Notes: a model not told the origin generated them from the sequence alone. Counted from the stretch's first letter, positions 44,578-53,617 are shown. The stretch is DNA of 64,000 nt from Dyadobacter sp. CY312 (GCF_021390535.1 NZ_JAJUXG010000007.1:62001-126000); one strand, 5' to 3'. Numbers and translations are program-made.

Positions 44578-45038
44578 GGTGATTCGCCTGCTAGTTTGAT
44601 TGCCTCCTCAACAGTTTTAGAATTGATTCGGAAATCGGTACTTAATATCTTATTTAATATTGCCTTAGCGGATGGAATATTTCCTCTAAGCTTTGCCTTG
44701 ATTATAACTCCAATTGTGCCCGTAATCTTTAAGCCTAACTTTTGAGCTAATTTTCGAGCTTTTAAATCGTCAAGGATGACGGTTGCATTGTCTGTTTCAA
44801 TTGCCAAAGCCAATGCGGTAGATTCTCCTAAATCAAGAGAATCTTGTAGTAATAATTGCAATCCTCTATCTTTTAATCCTATTACTTCAATCCAATCCGG
44901 CAAATCTTGGTTAAATTCATTAGCGATTTCAGGTGTAATAAGAATCCTATTGTAATTGAGTTTAAGAATTGCTAATTCATCCACCTTGCTCAGCAGAATT
45001 AAACAACTTGTATCCGCAATCACCAAGCTTTCAGGCAT
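44574..45038 (-). CDS. DUF3368/PIN-like toxin of a UPF0175-DUF3368 module
   Basis: The 154-residue protein fits the PIN-nuclease-like DUF3368 family: VIADTSCLILLSKVDEL with the first acidic residue at Asp9, LDLGESTALALAIE with Glu and VILDDLKARKLAQKLGLKI with further Asp residues, then GTIGVI. In known modules this protein is the probable RNA-cleaving toxin next to a UPF0175 antitoxin, which is the case here. It overlaps the antitoxin gene by 8 bp and cysH by 4 bp. Toxicity is inferred from family context only. Confidence 0.85.
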   Translation of the reverse strand: MPESLVIADTSCLILLSKVDELAILKLNYNRILITPEIANEFNQDLPDWIEVIGLKDRGLQLLLQDSLDLGESTALALAIETDNATVILDDLKARKLAQKLGLKITGTIGVIIKAKLRGNIPSAKAILNKILSTDFRINSKTVEEAIKLAGESP

Positions 45039-45258
45039 TACTTACATCTGCATTTAAATCCTCAAACGATTCACTGAAAACTGAAAAACCAAAGCGACCC
45101 ATAACTTCTATAAATGTTCGCTTGCTAACTCCAACAATTTCGGACGCCTGTCCCAAAGTGACCTTACCACGTTCATAAAGCTGACCAGCGAATATCATCT
45201 TCAACTCAAACTCTTCAGATTCGACTGATTCAGGTAAAGTAATCGTAAGTGTCTTCAT
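45031..45258 (-). CDS. UPF0175-family antitoxin
   Basis: The ATG at 45258 (MKTLTITLPESVES) is the conserved start; a longer frame to 45288 would overlap metZ. The 75-residue protein has the UPF0175 pattern: a short N-terminal beta strand, FELKMIFAGQLYERGKVTLGQ and the helix-turn-helix ASEIVGVSKRTFIEVMGRFG. It should bind its partner toxin and perhaps the operator. It lies 13 bp after the metZ stop, inside what looks like one transcript with cysH. Confidence 0.87.
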   Translation of the reverse strand: MKTLTITLPESVESEEFELKMIFAGQLYERGKVTLGQASEIVGVSKRTFIEVMGRFGFSVFSESFEDLNADVSNA

Positions 45259-45271
45259 AAGAACATTATTT

Positions 45272-46459
45272 TTACTCCAATATAGCACTTTTGACCGAGA
45301 CCTCTATTGCGTTGGTGAAATCTTTGATCAGGTCTTCAACGTCTTCCAAACCAACAGAAATACGGATCAAACCCTCTGTTATTCCCAAAGCCAGTTTTTC
45401 GTCTGGTTTCAGTTTTGCGTGAGTCGTCGTGTACGGATTCGTTACAATGGTACGCGTATCACCCAGATTTGATGATAACGATGCAATTTCCAGAGCAGCC
45501 ATAAAAGCGGATACTCTTTCAAAACCACCTTCTAAATCTATTGTAACGATGGCACCACCGGCACGCATTTGTTTTTTAGCTAGTTCGTGCTGTGGGTGAG
45601 AAGGTAAAAACGGATATTTAACCATTTTTACATCCGGATGTTTATCCAACGCCTGAGCGAGTTGCAATGCATTCGATGCATGTTTTTCCATTCTCAGGTT
45701 CAGGGTCTCAAGGCTTTTGCTCAACACCCAGGCATTGAACGCTGACATGGACGGCCCGGTCTGACGGCAGAAAAACCGCAATTCGTTAATATATTCTTTC
45801 TTGCCAACAACCACACCGCCAAGTACACGACCTTGTCCATCCATGTATTTGGTTGCTGAATGTACAACCAGATCAGCTCCGAAATCAACCGGATTTTGCA
45901 GTGCAGGGGAGGCAAAGCAGTTATCTACATTGAAAATAAGATTGTGCTTTTTGCAAATTCTTCCAATCATTTCAAGATCAACCAAATCCAAACCCGGATT
46001 TGAAGGCGTTTCCAGATAGATCATTCTTGTATTCGGTAATACCGCCGCTTCCCAGTCAGCTTCGCTGGCATCGTGATCCAGGTAAGTATATGTAATGCCC
46101 CATTTGCTGATTATCTGCGTAATAATCTGATGAGCAGAGCCAAATAAAGCACGACAAGCCAAAATGTGATCTCCGCTTTTTAACAACGCAGCCATACTTG
46201 CAAACACAGCAGCCATACCCGTAGCAGTTGCCACACCATCCTCACAGTCTTCAAGCAGACAAACCTTGTCTACAAATTCCTGCACGCTTGGATTAGAAAA
46301 ACGGCTGTAAATATTCCCCGATTCCGTTTCTTCAAACAACGCTTTTCCCTGTTCAGCACTTTCGAATGTAAAACTGCTTGTAAGGAACAACGGCGTGGAA
46401 TGTTCACGGTACTGAGTCTTTTTTGTTTGCGTACGTATTGCTTTTGTCTGCTTTTTCAT
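45272..46459 (-). CDS. metZ: O-succinylhomoserine sulfhydrylase / Cys-Met metabolism PLP enzyme
   Basis: The protein joins sulfide with an activated homoserine to give homocysteine, using the sulfide made by the same locus. The 395-residue sequence has the Cys/Met-metabolism PLP fold: SRFSNPSVQEFVDKVCLLED, ATGMAAVFASMAALLKSGDH, MIYLETPSNPGLDLVDL, VDNCFASPALQNP and the PLP Lys in VVHSATKYMDGQGRVLGG. The exact substrate (O-succinyl- or O-acetylhomoserine, or a cystathionine gamma-synthase activity) cannot be told apart from sequence alone; location supports sulfhydrylation. Confidence 0.88.
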   Translation of the reverse strand: MKKQTKAIRTQTKKTQYREHSTPLFLTSSFTFESAEQGKALFEETESGNIYSRFSNPSVQEFVDKVCLLEDCEDGVATATGMAAVFASMAALLKSGDHILACRALFGSAHQIITQIISKWGITYTYLDHDASEADWEAAVLPNTRMIYLETPSNPGLDLVDLEMIGRICKKHNLIFNVDNCFASPALQNPVDFGADLVVHSATKYMDGQGRVLGGVVVGKKEYINELRFFCRQTGPSMSAFNAWVLSKSLETLNLRMEKHASNALQLAQALDKHPDVKMVKYPFLPSHPQHELAKKQMRAGGAIVTIDLEGGFERVSAFMAALEIASLSSNLGDTRTIVTNPYTTTHAKLKPDEKLALGITEGLIRISVGLEDVEDLIKDFTNAIEVSVKSAILE

Positions 46460-46464
46460 ATTAA

Positions 46465-46645
46465 CTAGCTGTAAGCCATTGGCGATTAGCCGTTAGCTTG
46501 GAAATGAATATTTCTTATTTTAATTACCAATTGGACCTTGTTCGCACTGAGAACCCTATTGTTTTTTTAAGATGCGAATCCGCATTCCTTTCATTTAATA
46601 ATTCGTTTATGGCAGATTGGCTAACTGCCAATCGCTGATAGCTTT
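46465..46645. repeat. Inverted-repeat element between TSUP and metZ
   Basis: Left part AGCTGTAAGCCATTGGCGAT with AGCCGTTAGCT and right part GGCTAACTGCCAATCGCTGA with TAGCTTTCAGCT are imperfect inverted copies about 130 bp apart. They share the GTTAGC/AGCTNNNAGC words with the elements at 38682 and 43770. Confidence 0.55.
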
Positions 46646-47805
46646 CAGCTAAAAAGAACCATGTAAATAATTCTCATACTTACGATAATGACAACAGTTC
46701 CCACCATAATCATCATTGTTTTTATAGGCAGTCGGCGGGACAATGTTGCTGCAATTGGCGCAGCCACCATTCCACCTAAAATTAGTCCTAAAACCACTTT
46801 CCAGTGCGAAAAACCGATAATGGTAATGAACGTTACCGAGCTTGCAAGAGAAACAAAAAACTCCGCAAGATTCACCGATCCAATGGTATATCTTGGATGA
46901 CGGCCTCTTGCAATCAGTGTTGATGTTACAATGGGTCCCCAACCTCCTCCGCCAATCGAATCCAGTGTCCCTCCGGCCATTGCGAGCCATCCAATCTTTT
47001 TAATCGGGCGTTTTTCAATACGTTTCTTCAACGCTTTTTGAACAATAAGAATTCCCAGAATAAGGGTATAAACTGCCACCAACGGTTTGACAATGTAAAT
47101 GTATTTTTCAAGTGTAGATAGCAAATAAGCACCCGTAATAGCGCCTAAAACACCGGGAAACAGGATTTTCTTGAATAATTTACTGTTTACGTTTCCAAAT
47201 TTAAGGTGCATATAGCCCGAAACCCCACTTGTGAAAATTTCCGAAGTATGTACGCTGGCACTAACTGCTGACGGCGGAACGCCTAGTGTTAGCAAAAACG
47301 TAGCGGCTGTTACACCGTACGCCATACCCAAAGCGCCGTCAATCATTTGTGCCACAAAACCTCCGAGCACGTAATAGAAGAATTCCTCATTCAGTTCGAG
47401 CTCATCCCATAGTACAGACAAGCGATCATAAGTCAGATAAGTGAAGAGCAAATGCCCAACAATCATCAGAGCGATCGCTGAAAAAATATTAACAAATATT
47501 TCCGTTCTGGTTCGCTTACGTAATGTGGCAGCCCATATTTTCTCCTGAACAGTTTCCCAGGTAAGCGGAACTTTTGGTGCTTTATGTGCTGGTGTTGAAG
47601 TGGTGTTTTCTGATTTGTGGAATATGGAGTCGGATTCCCCCGGTAAGTCTCTTAAATAAACTTTCTGCCCCTTTTCTCTTGCCAATGCTGCCAAACGCCG
47701 GTCTTCTGCCGGATCACCGCTTGCAATGTAGGCTACATCTATAGATTGCCAGTCAGCCGGTTTGCCGATTTCAGATGAGGGTATAGAGTCCACCGCTTCC
47801 TTCAA
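46645..47805 (-). CDS. TSUP-family permease with an N-terminal Met8/CysG-like remnant
   Basis: The C-terminal about 270 residues form a TauE/SafE-type (TSUP) membrane protein with eight hydrophobic segments: GGFVAQMIDGALGMAYGV, HTSEIFTSGVSGYMH, GGTLDSIGGGGWGPIVTSTL and VNLAEFFVSLASSVTFI. TSUP proteins move sulfite, sulfonates or related anions. The first about 65 residues (IDVAYIASGDPAEDRRLAAL, KVYLRDLPGESDSIF) resemble the second half of the NAD-binding domain of siroheme synthase Met8/CysG, but the GxGxxG half is absent. An in-frame TAG lies just upstream of the TTG start and no ATG exists, hinting at 5' loss. Confidence 0.82.
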   Translation of the reverse strand: MKEAVDSIPSSEIGKPADWQSIDVAYIASGDPAEDRRLAALAREKGQKVYLRDLPGESDSIFHKSENTTSTPAHKAPKVPLTWETVQEKIWAATLRKRTRTEIFVNIFSAIALMIVGHLLFTYLTYDRLSVLWDELELNEEFFYYVLGGFVAQMIDGALGMAYGVTAATFLLTLGVPPSAVSASVHTSEIFTSGVSGYMHLKFGNVNSKLFKKILFPGVLGAITGAYLLSTLEKYIYIVKPLVAVYTLILGILIVQKALKKRIEKRPIKKIGWLAMAGGTLDSIGGGGWGPIVTSTLIARGRHPRYTIGSVNLAEFFVSLASSVTFITIIGFSHWKVVLGLILGGMVAAPIAATLSRRLPIKTMMIMVGTVVIIVSMRIIYMVLFS

Positions 47806-47848
47806 AGTCTATGTAGTATACTATTATTATAGAGTATATTTTCAATAA

Positions 47849-47872
47849 AATAGCAAACAAGTGTTTGCTATT
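47849..47872. terminator. Perfect hairpin upstream of the TSUP gene
   Basis: AATAGCAAAC and GTTTGCTATT pair perfectly over 10 bp with an AAGT loop, between the divergent TSUP and Rpn genes. Because no gene ends here, it could be an operator or a scar rather than a terminator. Confidence 0.4.
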
Positions 47873-47996
47873 CAGGCTACAAAAGTAGAATCAAATTATT
47901 AATTTTCAAAGAGGGAGGCCGGATATGGTGCCCGGATGGCGGTTCTGAACTTTATTTAAAATCATTACATACATTGCGCTTTGATTACTTCATCTC

Positions 47997-48944
47997 ATGA
48001 GCAAACTATCCATTCACGACAATTTTATCCGATCTATTATGTCCGATAAAAATGTAGCAAGAGATTATTTTAAAGGTTTTCTGCCTGGTCTTGTCAGGGA
48101 TTTACTTGACTTAGATTCACTTGAACAGAGTACTGACACGTATGTCTCCAAAGAATTACATAAAACAATGTCGGATATTGTTTATACATGCCGAAAAAAG
48201 GATATGGGTGAACCTGTGAAGATATGCCTGTTGATTGAGCACAAAAGTTATGTCGATCAGAATACGCCGGTACAAATTGGTGGTTATATTTTTGCCGGGT
48301 TGATGAAGCAGGTGGTGAATAAAGAGTCAATTTCAATGATTATTCCAATTCTGCTTTACCATGGGAAGAAGCGTTGGGAGTACCAAACACTATCAGACTT
48401 ATTTGTAAATTTGGAACCAGCTTTACGAAGCTTTGTTCCCAATTTCGATTATATTTACAATGATTTGGGTGAGATAAGCGACGAACAGATTGAGCTTTTA
48501 GAGAATAAATTTCTTGTTGCTTCTATGCTGGCACTCAAATACAGTTTTAACAAAAAGTGGTTGGAGTTAAATGCGGTAAGATTGCTTGTGTGGTCCGACG
48601 GTATTGATGGGAATTTGCAAAGTGGATTTATTGTTTACTTGTTTGAACGAAGTGAATTGAAAGAAAATAATATTGTTGATATTCTTGAAGCTGTACCGTT
48701 TAAAATTAAAGATAAGGTTATGAGCACGTTGGACATTTTTGTAGAAAAAGGTAGGAAAATTGGCTTGGAAGAAGGAATTGGGAAAGGTATTGAAAAAGGA
48801 CTAGAAAAAGGCATAGCTCAGGGGAAATCAGAATTTGTGTCAAACCTTTTGAAAAATACCGATTTTGACCATACCAAAATTGCAGCTCTGGCGAATGTGT
48901 CACAGGAGTTTGTAAGAAATGTTCAGTTGAATCTTAACAAATAG
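47997..48944 (+). CDS. Rpn-family recombination-promoting nuclease/putative transposase
   Basis: The 315-residue protein belongs to the PD-(D/E)XK Rpn/YhgA-like family: HDNFIRSIMSDKNVARDYFK at the N-terminus, MSDIVYTCRKK with the active-site Asp, ICLLIEHKSYVDQN with the ExK motif and IIPILLYHGKKRWEYQ. The C-terminal tail has a short repeated pattern (GLEEGIGKGIEKGLEKGIAQ) typical of the family. Such genes are scattered, fast-evolving and linked to recombination. It sits alone, next to the 5' end of the truncated-looking TSUP gene. Confidence 0.9.
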   Translation: MSKLSIHDNFIRSIMSDKNVARDYFKGFLPGLVRDLLDLDSLEQSTDTYVSKELHKTMSDIVYTCRKKDMGEPVKICLLIEHKSYVDQNTPVQIGGYIFAGLMKQVVNKESISMIIPILLYHGKKRWEYQTLSDLFVNLEPALRSFVPNFDYIYNDLGEISDEQIELLENKFLVASMLALKYSFNKKWLELNAVRLLVWSDGIDGNLQSGFIVYLFERSELKENNIVDILEAVPFKIKDKVMSTLDIFVEKGRKIGLEEGIGKGIEKGLEKGIAQGKSEFVSNLLKNTDFDHTKIAALANVSQEFVRNVQLNLNK

Positions 48945-48966
48945 TTCACCACCAAAGATTTTATAA

Positions 48967-49011
48967 AACCCGAATCTCCTGTCAATAATCAGGAGGTTCG
49001 GGTTGTTTTTT
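48967..49011. terminator. Bidirectional terminator between the Rpn and FAD-oxidoreductase genes
   Basis: AACCCGAATCTCCTG pairs with CAGGAGGTTCGGGTT with a single mismatch and an 8-nt loop, followed on the plus strand by GTTTTTTAG. The two flanking genes converge on it. Confidence 0.85.
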
Positions 49012-51301
49012 AGTAACACCTCACTTCCATTAATGCAACAGGTACGTCTGTTGCTGATCCTGAAAGTCTGATCTTCAGATGCTGCGTAGTAACAGGTTTT
49101 TTTAAGTAAATTGTTCTTTTGCTCTGATGGTTATTCTCAATGGTTCCAACTACTTCATCATTACAAGTAAGCACCTGCAAATCCTGTACACAGAAGGGCA
49201 TTACCGTTTCAGGGTGGACATAAATAACATTTTCCATCGGATGATCATAATCGGAATCAAATACGAAATCTACCCTTGAAATTGTTGTTGGTTCATTCCA
49301 GCTAATGGTCAAAAGTGGAGTTTTGTCTTTCGTGTCAGCAACCCAGGCATTAGGTTGTGAAATGGGGCGGTGCAGGCCATTTGTAATATTTTCTGTACCA
49401 AAAACTTCCAGCGATTTTCCGAATTTCATGGCAATATTTCTCCCTTCGGGGCGGCGTTGCGGGCACCAGAATTCAAATGTATCCACACCGATATCTTCCG
49501 TTGGTTGCTGCTTTCCGTAATTGGACACAGCTGGATTGGTAGCGTTGAAAACAGAAACCAATCCCGTAACCCTCATTTCGCTGTACCGGATTTTAACCTG
49601 CTGGTTTTTCATGAAACAGACAAATGCATAACATGTTTCATCAAAATCCACAGACCAGTTGACAGTGATTTCCTGTTTTCCTTTTTTGAGCTCAAAAGCC
49701 TGAAAGTCAATCGTAACGTCGGGTGTATGGTTGAAATATTTACTGCTTTTTCTTAGCTCAACCGCTAACGTTGTATCCGTTTCTGCTTCCACCTGAAAAG
49801 TTACTGATGGCATGTAGCCTTTAGCTATTGGAAGCATTTGCGCGACGGAATCTTTGATAACCGCCCAGAAATCTGAACCTGGAAGTTCAGTCAACTTTAA
49901 GGTTGAGGATGCCTTTATTTCCACTGCTTGTGTTACCAGATTCTCTCTGTCGGCAACATCCGTTTGAGGAAGATATTGTCCCGAACGCCATAAAGCCAGT
50001 TGTAGTTGTTTAATATATTTAGTCCCCAATTCTCTTGGCGTGCAATCATACTTTTTACAAAGAGCCGCTGCAACTGCAACAGCCTGCCCGCCAACGGCGC
50101 TTGTTGCCATCACCCGGGTAGATGCGAAAGCCACGTGCGTAGCGCTGATAATCCTTCCGGCAATGAAAAGGTTGCTTATATTTTTACTGTAAAAACATCT
50201 GTAAGGCAGAGAATATACGCCTTTGCTGTGCCATTGATTGCAACCTGACTGGTCGCTGTAAATTCCATCGGCAGGGTGTAAATCGAGACTCCAACCACCG
50301 AATGCAACAGTGTCTTCAAAGACTTTTTGCTCTACAACATCCTGCTGTTTGAGCATATAATCACCTTCAAAACGCCTGCTTTCACGCTTTCCGGGAATGG
50401 TGCCGACCCATTCCAAAGTCATATTTTCAGCTTCGGGGAATTCACCTGAATTTTTGATGTAGTTCCAGGCTCCGTAAACTACTTTCCAAAGTTCCCATTT
50501 TATCTTCTCAGTGTCATGTACAGTATCAAGTCGGCCACCGTATTCGAGCCACCATAACCGGCAGCCAAAATCTTTGGGATTGAATGTTTTGTAACGAGGG
50601 ATGTCTTTGATGTCCTGCAAGGCAAACGAGGGCGGAACAAATTTTACAGGCCGACCTGCATCTTTGGAATAGAAGTACATAGAATGTCCTAGCAATTCAC
50701 CATAGGCTTTGTCCGGTGCGAATTTCTCGCCGAATTCTTCCATTGATTCCGCGCCCATACGGAATGCTGCTCCGGCCAGAAAACCCACAATTCCATCTCC
50801 TGATGCATCACAAAACAGTGGAGCTGATAATGTGTACTGGGTACTGTTTTGGCTGCAAAAGGCATGGACAGCAGTGATTTTGTCTTCATCTGCGCTTCCT
50901 TCCTGATTCTTGTCAAGATCAAAAACCGCGGTGTTGAGAAGCAATGTTATGTTCTTTTCCTCCACTACTTTTTCCAACAGAACCGTATCGAAAATAAGTG
51001 GATTGCCATCCGGATTTCTGTAAATGTTTTCGAGCATGATCTCGTCAATCACACCACTTTCGCGAGCCCAGCGGTTGTTGTTCCCCATGTGCGAAGTAGC
51101 GCCCAATATCCAGAGACGGACTTCACTTGAACAGTTGCCTCCTAAAACCGGTCTGTCCTGTACCAAGATTACTTTTATCCCCGCTCTTGCCGCTGTAATG
51201 GCAGCACAGGTTCCGGTTAGTCCGCCTCCCACGATAACAAGATCCGACGAAATTGAAGCCGATTTTGGAGTTCTTTTGTATGTGTATTCTTCTTTTAGCA
51301 T
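49010..51301 (-). CDS. FAD-dependent oxidoreductase with C-terminal galactose-binding-like domain
   Basis: The ATG at 51301 (MLKEEYTYKRTPKSASISSD) is chosen since the FAD fold follows at once; the longer frame adds low-quality sequence from a repeat region. The N-terminal domain is of PF12831 type: DLVIVGGGLTGTCAAITAAR, QDRPVLGGNCSSEVRLWILG and a C-terminal FAD segment with NLFIAGRIISATHVAFASTR and MATSAVGGQAVAVAAAL. The last about 240 residues look like a carbohydrate-binding discoidin-type fold (ITNGLHRPISQPNAWVADTK, TISRVDFVFDSDY). No signal peptide is seen. The substrate is unknown; the cluster points to sugars. About 763 residues. Confidence 0.87.
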   Translation of the reverse strand: MLKEEYTYKRTPKSASISSDLVIVGGGLTGTCAAITAARAGIKVILVQDRPVLGGNCSSEVRLWILGATSHMGNNNRWARESGVIDEIMLENIYRNPDGNPLIFDTVLLEKVVEEKNITLLLNTAVFDLDKNQEGSADEDKITAVHAFCSQNSTQYTLSAPLFCDASGDGIVGFLAGAAFRMGAESMEEFGEKFAPDKAYGELLGHSMYFYSKDAGRPVKFVPPSFALQDIKDIPRYKTFNPKDFGCRLWWLEYGGRLDTVHDTEKIKWELWKVVYGAWNYIKNSGEFPEAENMTLEWVGTIPGKRESRRFEGDYMLKQQDVVEQKVFEDTVAFGGWSLDLHPADGIYSDQSGCNQWHSKGVYSLPYRCFYSKNISNLFIAGRIISATHVAFASTRVMATSAVGGQAVAVAAALCKKYDCTPRELGTKYIKQLQLALWRSGQYLPQTDVADRENLVTQAVEIKASSTLKLTELPGSDFWAVIKDSVAQMLPIAKGYMPSVTFQVEAETDTTLAVELRKSSKYFNHTPDVTIDFQAFELKKGKQEITVNWSVDFDETCYAFVCFMKNQQVKIRYSEMRVTGLVSVFNATNPAVSNYGKQQPTEDIGVDTFEFWCPQRRPEGRNIAMKFGKSLEVFGTENITNGLHRPISQPNAWVADTKDKTPLLTISWNEPTTISRVDFVFDSDYDHPMENVIYVHPETVMPFCVQDLQVLTCNDEVVGTIENNHQSKRTIYLKKPVTTQHLKIRLSGSATDVPVALMEVRCY

Positions 51302-51309
51302 TTTGTTAA

Positions 51310-51515
51310 ATGTTTTTTGCCAGCCTGGTATTAAGTTAACAGTATGGAGTTTAAAGTAAACAGTATTAAGTGCTTGTAAAAAAGCGTATTGTGTTAAATT
51401 TAAGTGATAGAAACAGGCTTTGTTTAGCACTAAATACAAGTTCAAATACAAGACTTTGCGTCCTCTGCGTATAATTTCTTTACTCTGCGTGAAATCCTTA
51501 TTTCTGTGGCCAATT
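51310..51515. repeat. Low-complexity intergenic repeats
   Basis: Stretch with TTAAGTTAACAGTATGGAGT, TTTAAAGTAAACAGTATTAAG and GCGTCCTCTGCGTATAAT/CTCTGCGTGAAAT words, the kind of short repeats scattered between genes of this phylum. A similar GTTTACAGT motif appears around 6566-6689. Confidence 0.4.
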
Positions 51516-51527
51516 ACTTTGTATAGT

Positions 51528-53606
51528 TTATTTTAAATCAATTGTCTCGTCCAGAACTTTGAATCCTGTTGGTTTGAAAATGTTTATTTTAAGATTTTTG
51601 TCAAATCCTTTCACCGCAATCTCAATTTCCTTGCTTTCGCCGGGATTAAGGTTGGGAATGTTGACAGATTTTCCAGAAGTTTGAATGTAGTAACCCTGAA
51701 TAGCGTAGGCCGGGAAATCATTACGGGCGGTTACTTTCAAGGTCAGCACATGCTCTCCCTGATCGCCAACTTTAAACCCTGTTTTTTCGATTGTAACTGG
51801 CGACATTTCTTTTTGATATACATAATAGGCAGGCCGTAAACTTCTGTCGGGGCGGACAATTCCCCAGGGACGGTAGCCATTGGGATTGGATCCATGGAAT
51901 CTGCTTTGATAGTCATTGTAGGTCCACCAGGAGGCGCCTATTACGTATGGCCTCTTGCGTATTTCGGCAACAACCTCTGAAACATGTTTTGCCTGAACAA
52001 CCTCACTGGACCCGAAATCATGTTCCGATGATTTTAGCAGTCCTTGGGTCGTTTCTTCCTTACTATCTGCCCGCAATCCCCATTCTGATATTAGTATCGG
52101 TTTTTCGGGATAGAGTGCATGAATGTGATCCAGTGCTTTTGCATGATTCCCGTAGGTGTTGGTGCTCACGAAATCTACATACTGACTTGCTTCGTCTTCC
52201 GGTTTTTTTGGAAGCGTGTTTAATAGCATCGTTGCAAAAGTATAAAGCCTGGTTGGATCAAGGTTGCGGGCATAATCGATCATATCTTTTGTCCACCGTT
52301 GTCCTGCATCACCCAAAGAGTTATATTCGTTACCAACACTATATGCGATCACACTTGGGTGGTTCCAGTCGCGTTCGGCCATTTCTTTAAATTGCTGGTG
52401 GAAATTTTTTCTGATTGTATCATTGTTCATCAGCTTTGGCGTGAGCTGCCAGTTTCCGGCTTCGGTGATGATCAGCATCCCGTATTTGTCTGCCAGGTCG
52501 TAAAAGTGTTCCGAAGGTGTGTAGTGTGTAAGTCGGTGAAACTCCATTCCGGCCTCTTTCATCAGTCTGAAATCCTTTTCTATCAGCCAATCAGGCTCTA
52601 AAGATCCAAGTTTGGGGTAGTCCACAACGCGGTTTCCGCCACCTAATTTCAAAGGCTTCCCATTCAATTGAAGCTGTACATTTTTGATCTCAACCTTACG
52701 TATTCCAAAATTACTTGACAGGGTATCTGAGCCTAAGAATGCCTTCAATTGATAAAGGTTCGGATCATCCAGGTTCCATAGTTTGACCTGTGCCGACGTC
52801 AGAGCTGTTTCGGATTCAACAATTCCTGTCTGACCCGGCTGAATGGTAACCGATTTTGTCTTCCATTTTAAAGGAATTTCTTTCTGATCAAAACTGACTG
52901 AAATACCTGTTTTCGGAGAAACTGGTTTTGTAGAAGCATTGCGGATCCGAAGTTGAGTTTTGATCGTGGCTGTACCTTTTTCAAGATCAGGAAGTGCATC
53001 AATCTTCATGTTTTCAGAGTAAACTTCTGATTCTATCGTGAAATAAACCGGACGAATCAGACCGCCATAATTCATCCAGCCTACGAAAGGATCATTTACT
53101 GCGTTGTCGTCTTTGGCACCAGGAATGCTGCCTGGTTGCCACGTATCATTATTGACAGATACTGCTAAAATGTTGTTGCCTTCTTTTAAAAAATCAGTGA
53201 CGTCGAAGTGGAAAGGAGTATAACCTCCTTCATGTGAACCTACTTTTTGTTCATTGAGCCAAACATCGGTTTTGTAATAAGCTGCATCGAAATGCAGGAT
53301 TACTCTCTTATTGGTAGCCGGTTTCCACGTAAATGGCTTTCTATACCAAACCGTGCCTGTGTAAAATTCATATCTTTTGTCCACAGAAAAGGAGTGTGGT
53401 ACGGTCACTTTATCGAACCTTCCGCCCTGAGGAACGTTCTGCATGTACCATTTTCCTGGAAGTCCCATGTTAGCAGGATCAAGCGCAAATAACCATTCGC
53501 CATGAAGCGGAATCGCGTCGGGGCGCCGGATGGAGTATTGGGCAAAAGAACTTTGCGCAATGCATAAGATTAAAAGGAAGAAATGTTGAAATTGAAATCG
53601 TTTCAT
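51528..53606 (-). CDS. GH2 family beta-glycosidase, secreted
   Basis: The ATG at 53606 starts a signal peptide (MKRFQFQHFFLLILCIAQSS, then FAQ). The about 692-residue GH2 enzyme has the jelly-roll sugar-binding domain (IPLHGEWLFALDPANMGLPG, TVWYRKPFTW, DVWLNEQKVGSHEGGYTPFH), an immunoglobulin-like domain and the TIM barrel with the acid/base Glu in VIAYSVGNEYNSLGD and the nucleophile Glu in PILISEWGLRADS. GH2 covers beta-galactosidase, glucuronidase and mannosidase; here the RHRLTHYTPSEHFYD-like region favours glucuronidase-type, without proof. It follows the symporter gene after 11 bp. Confidence 0.92.
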   Translation of the reverse strand: MKRFQFQHFFLLILCIAQSSFAQYSIRRPDAIPLHGEWLFALDPANMGLPGKWYMQNVPQGGRFDKVTVPHSFSVDKRYEFYTGTVWYRKPFTWKPATNKRVILHFDAAYYKTDVWLNEQKVGSHEGGYTPFHFDVTDFLKEGNNILAVSVNNDTWQPGSIPGAKDDNAVNDPFVGWMNYGGLIRPVYFTIESEVYSENMKIDALPDLEKGTATIKTQLRIRNASTKPVSPKTGISVSFDQKEIPLKWKTKSVTIQPGQTGIVESETALTSAQVKLWNLDDPNLYQLKAFLGSDTLSSNFGIRKVEIKNVQLQLNGKPLKLGGGNRVVDYPKLGSLEPDWLIEKDFRLMKEAGMEFHRLTHYTPSEHFYDLADKYGMLIITEAGNWQLTPKLMNNDTIRKNFHQQFKEMAERDWNHPSVIAYSVGNEYNSLGDAGQRWTKDMIDYARNLDPTRLYTFATMLLNTLPKKPEDEASQYVDFVSTNTYGNHAKALDHIHALYPEKPILISEWGLRADSKEETTQGLLKSSEHDFGSSEVVQAKHVSEVVAEIRKRPYVIGASWWTYNDYQSRFHGSNPNGYRPWGIVRPDRSLRPAYYVYQKEMSPVTIEKTGFKVGDQGEHVLTLKVTARNDFPAYAIQGYYIQTSGKSVNIPNLNPGESKEIEIAVKGFDKNLKINIFKPTGFKVLDETIDLK

Positions 53607-53617
53607 GTAAGATTTTG

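Noticed and set aside
47806..47996. Missing Met8 N-terminal half encoded in another frame upstream of the TSUP gene
   Set aside because: None of the three minus-strand frames gives the GxGxxG strand; the space is also too short and contains stops and a hairpin.
51302..51451. Longer start for the FAD oxidoreductase at 51451
   Set aside because: The extra 50 residues come from a repeat-rich region, lack signal-peptide features and are not part of the FAD fold.
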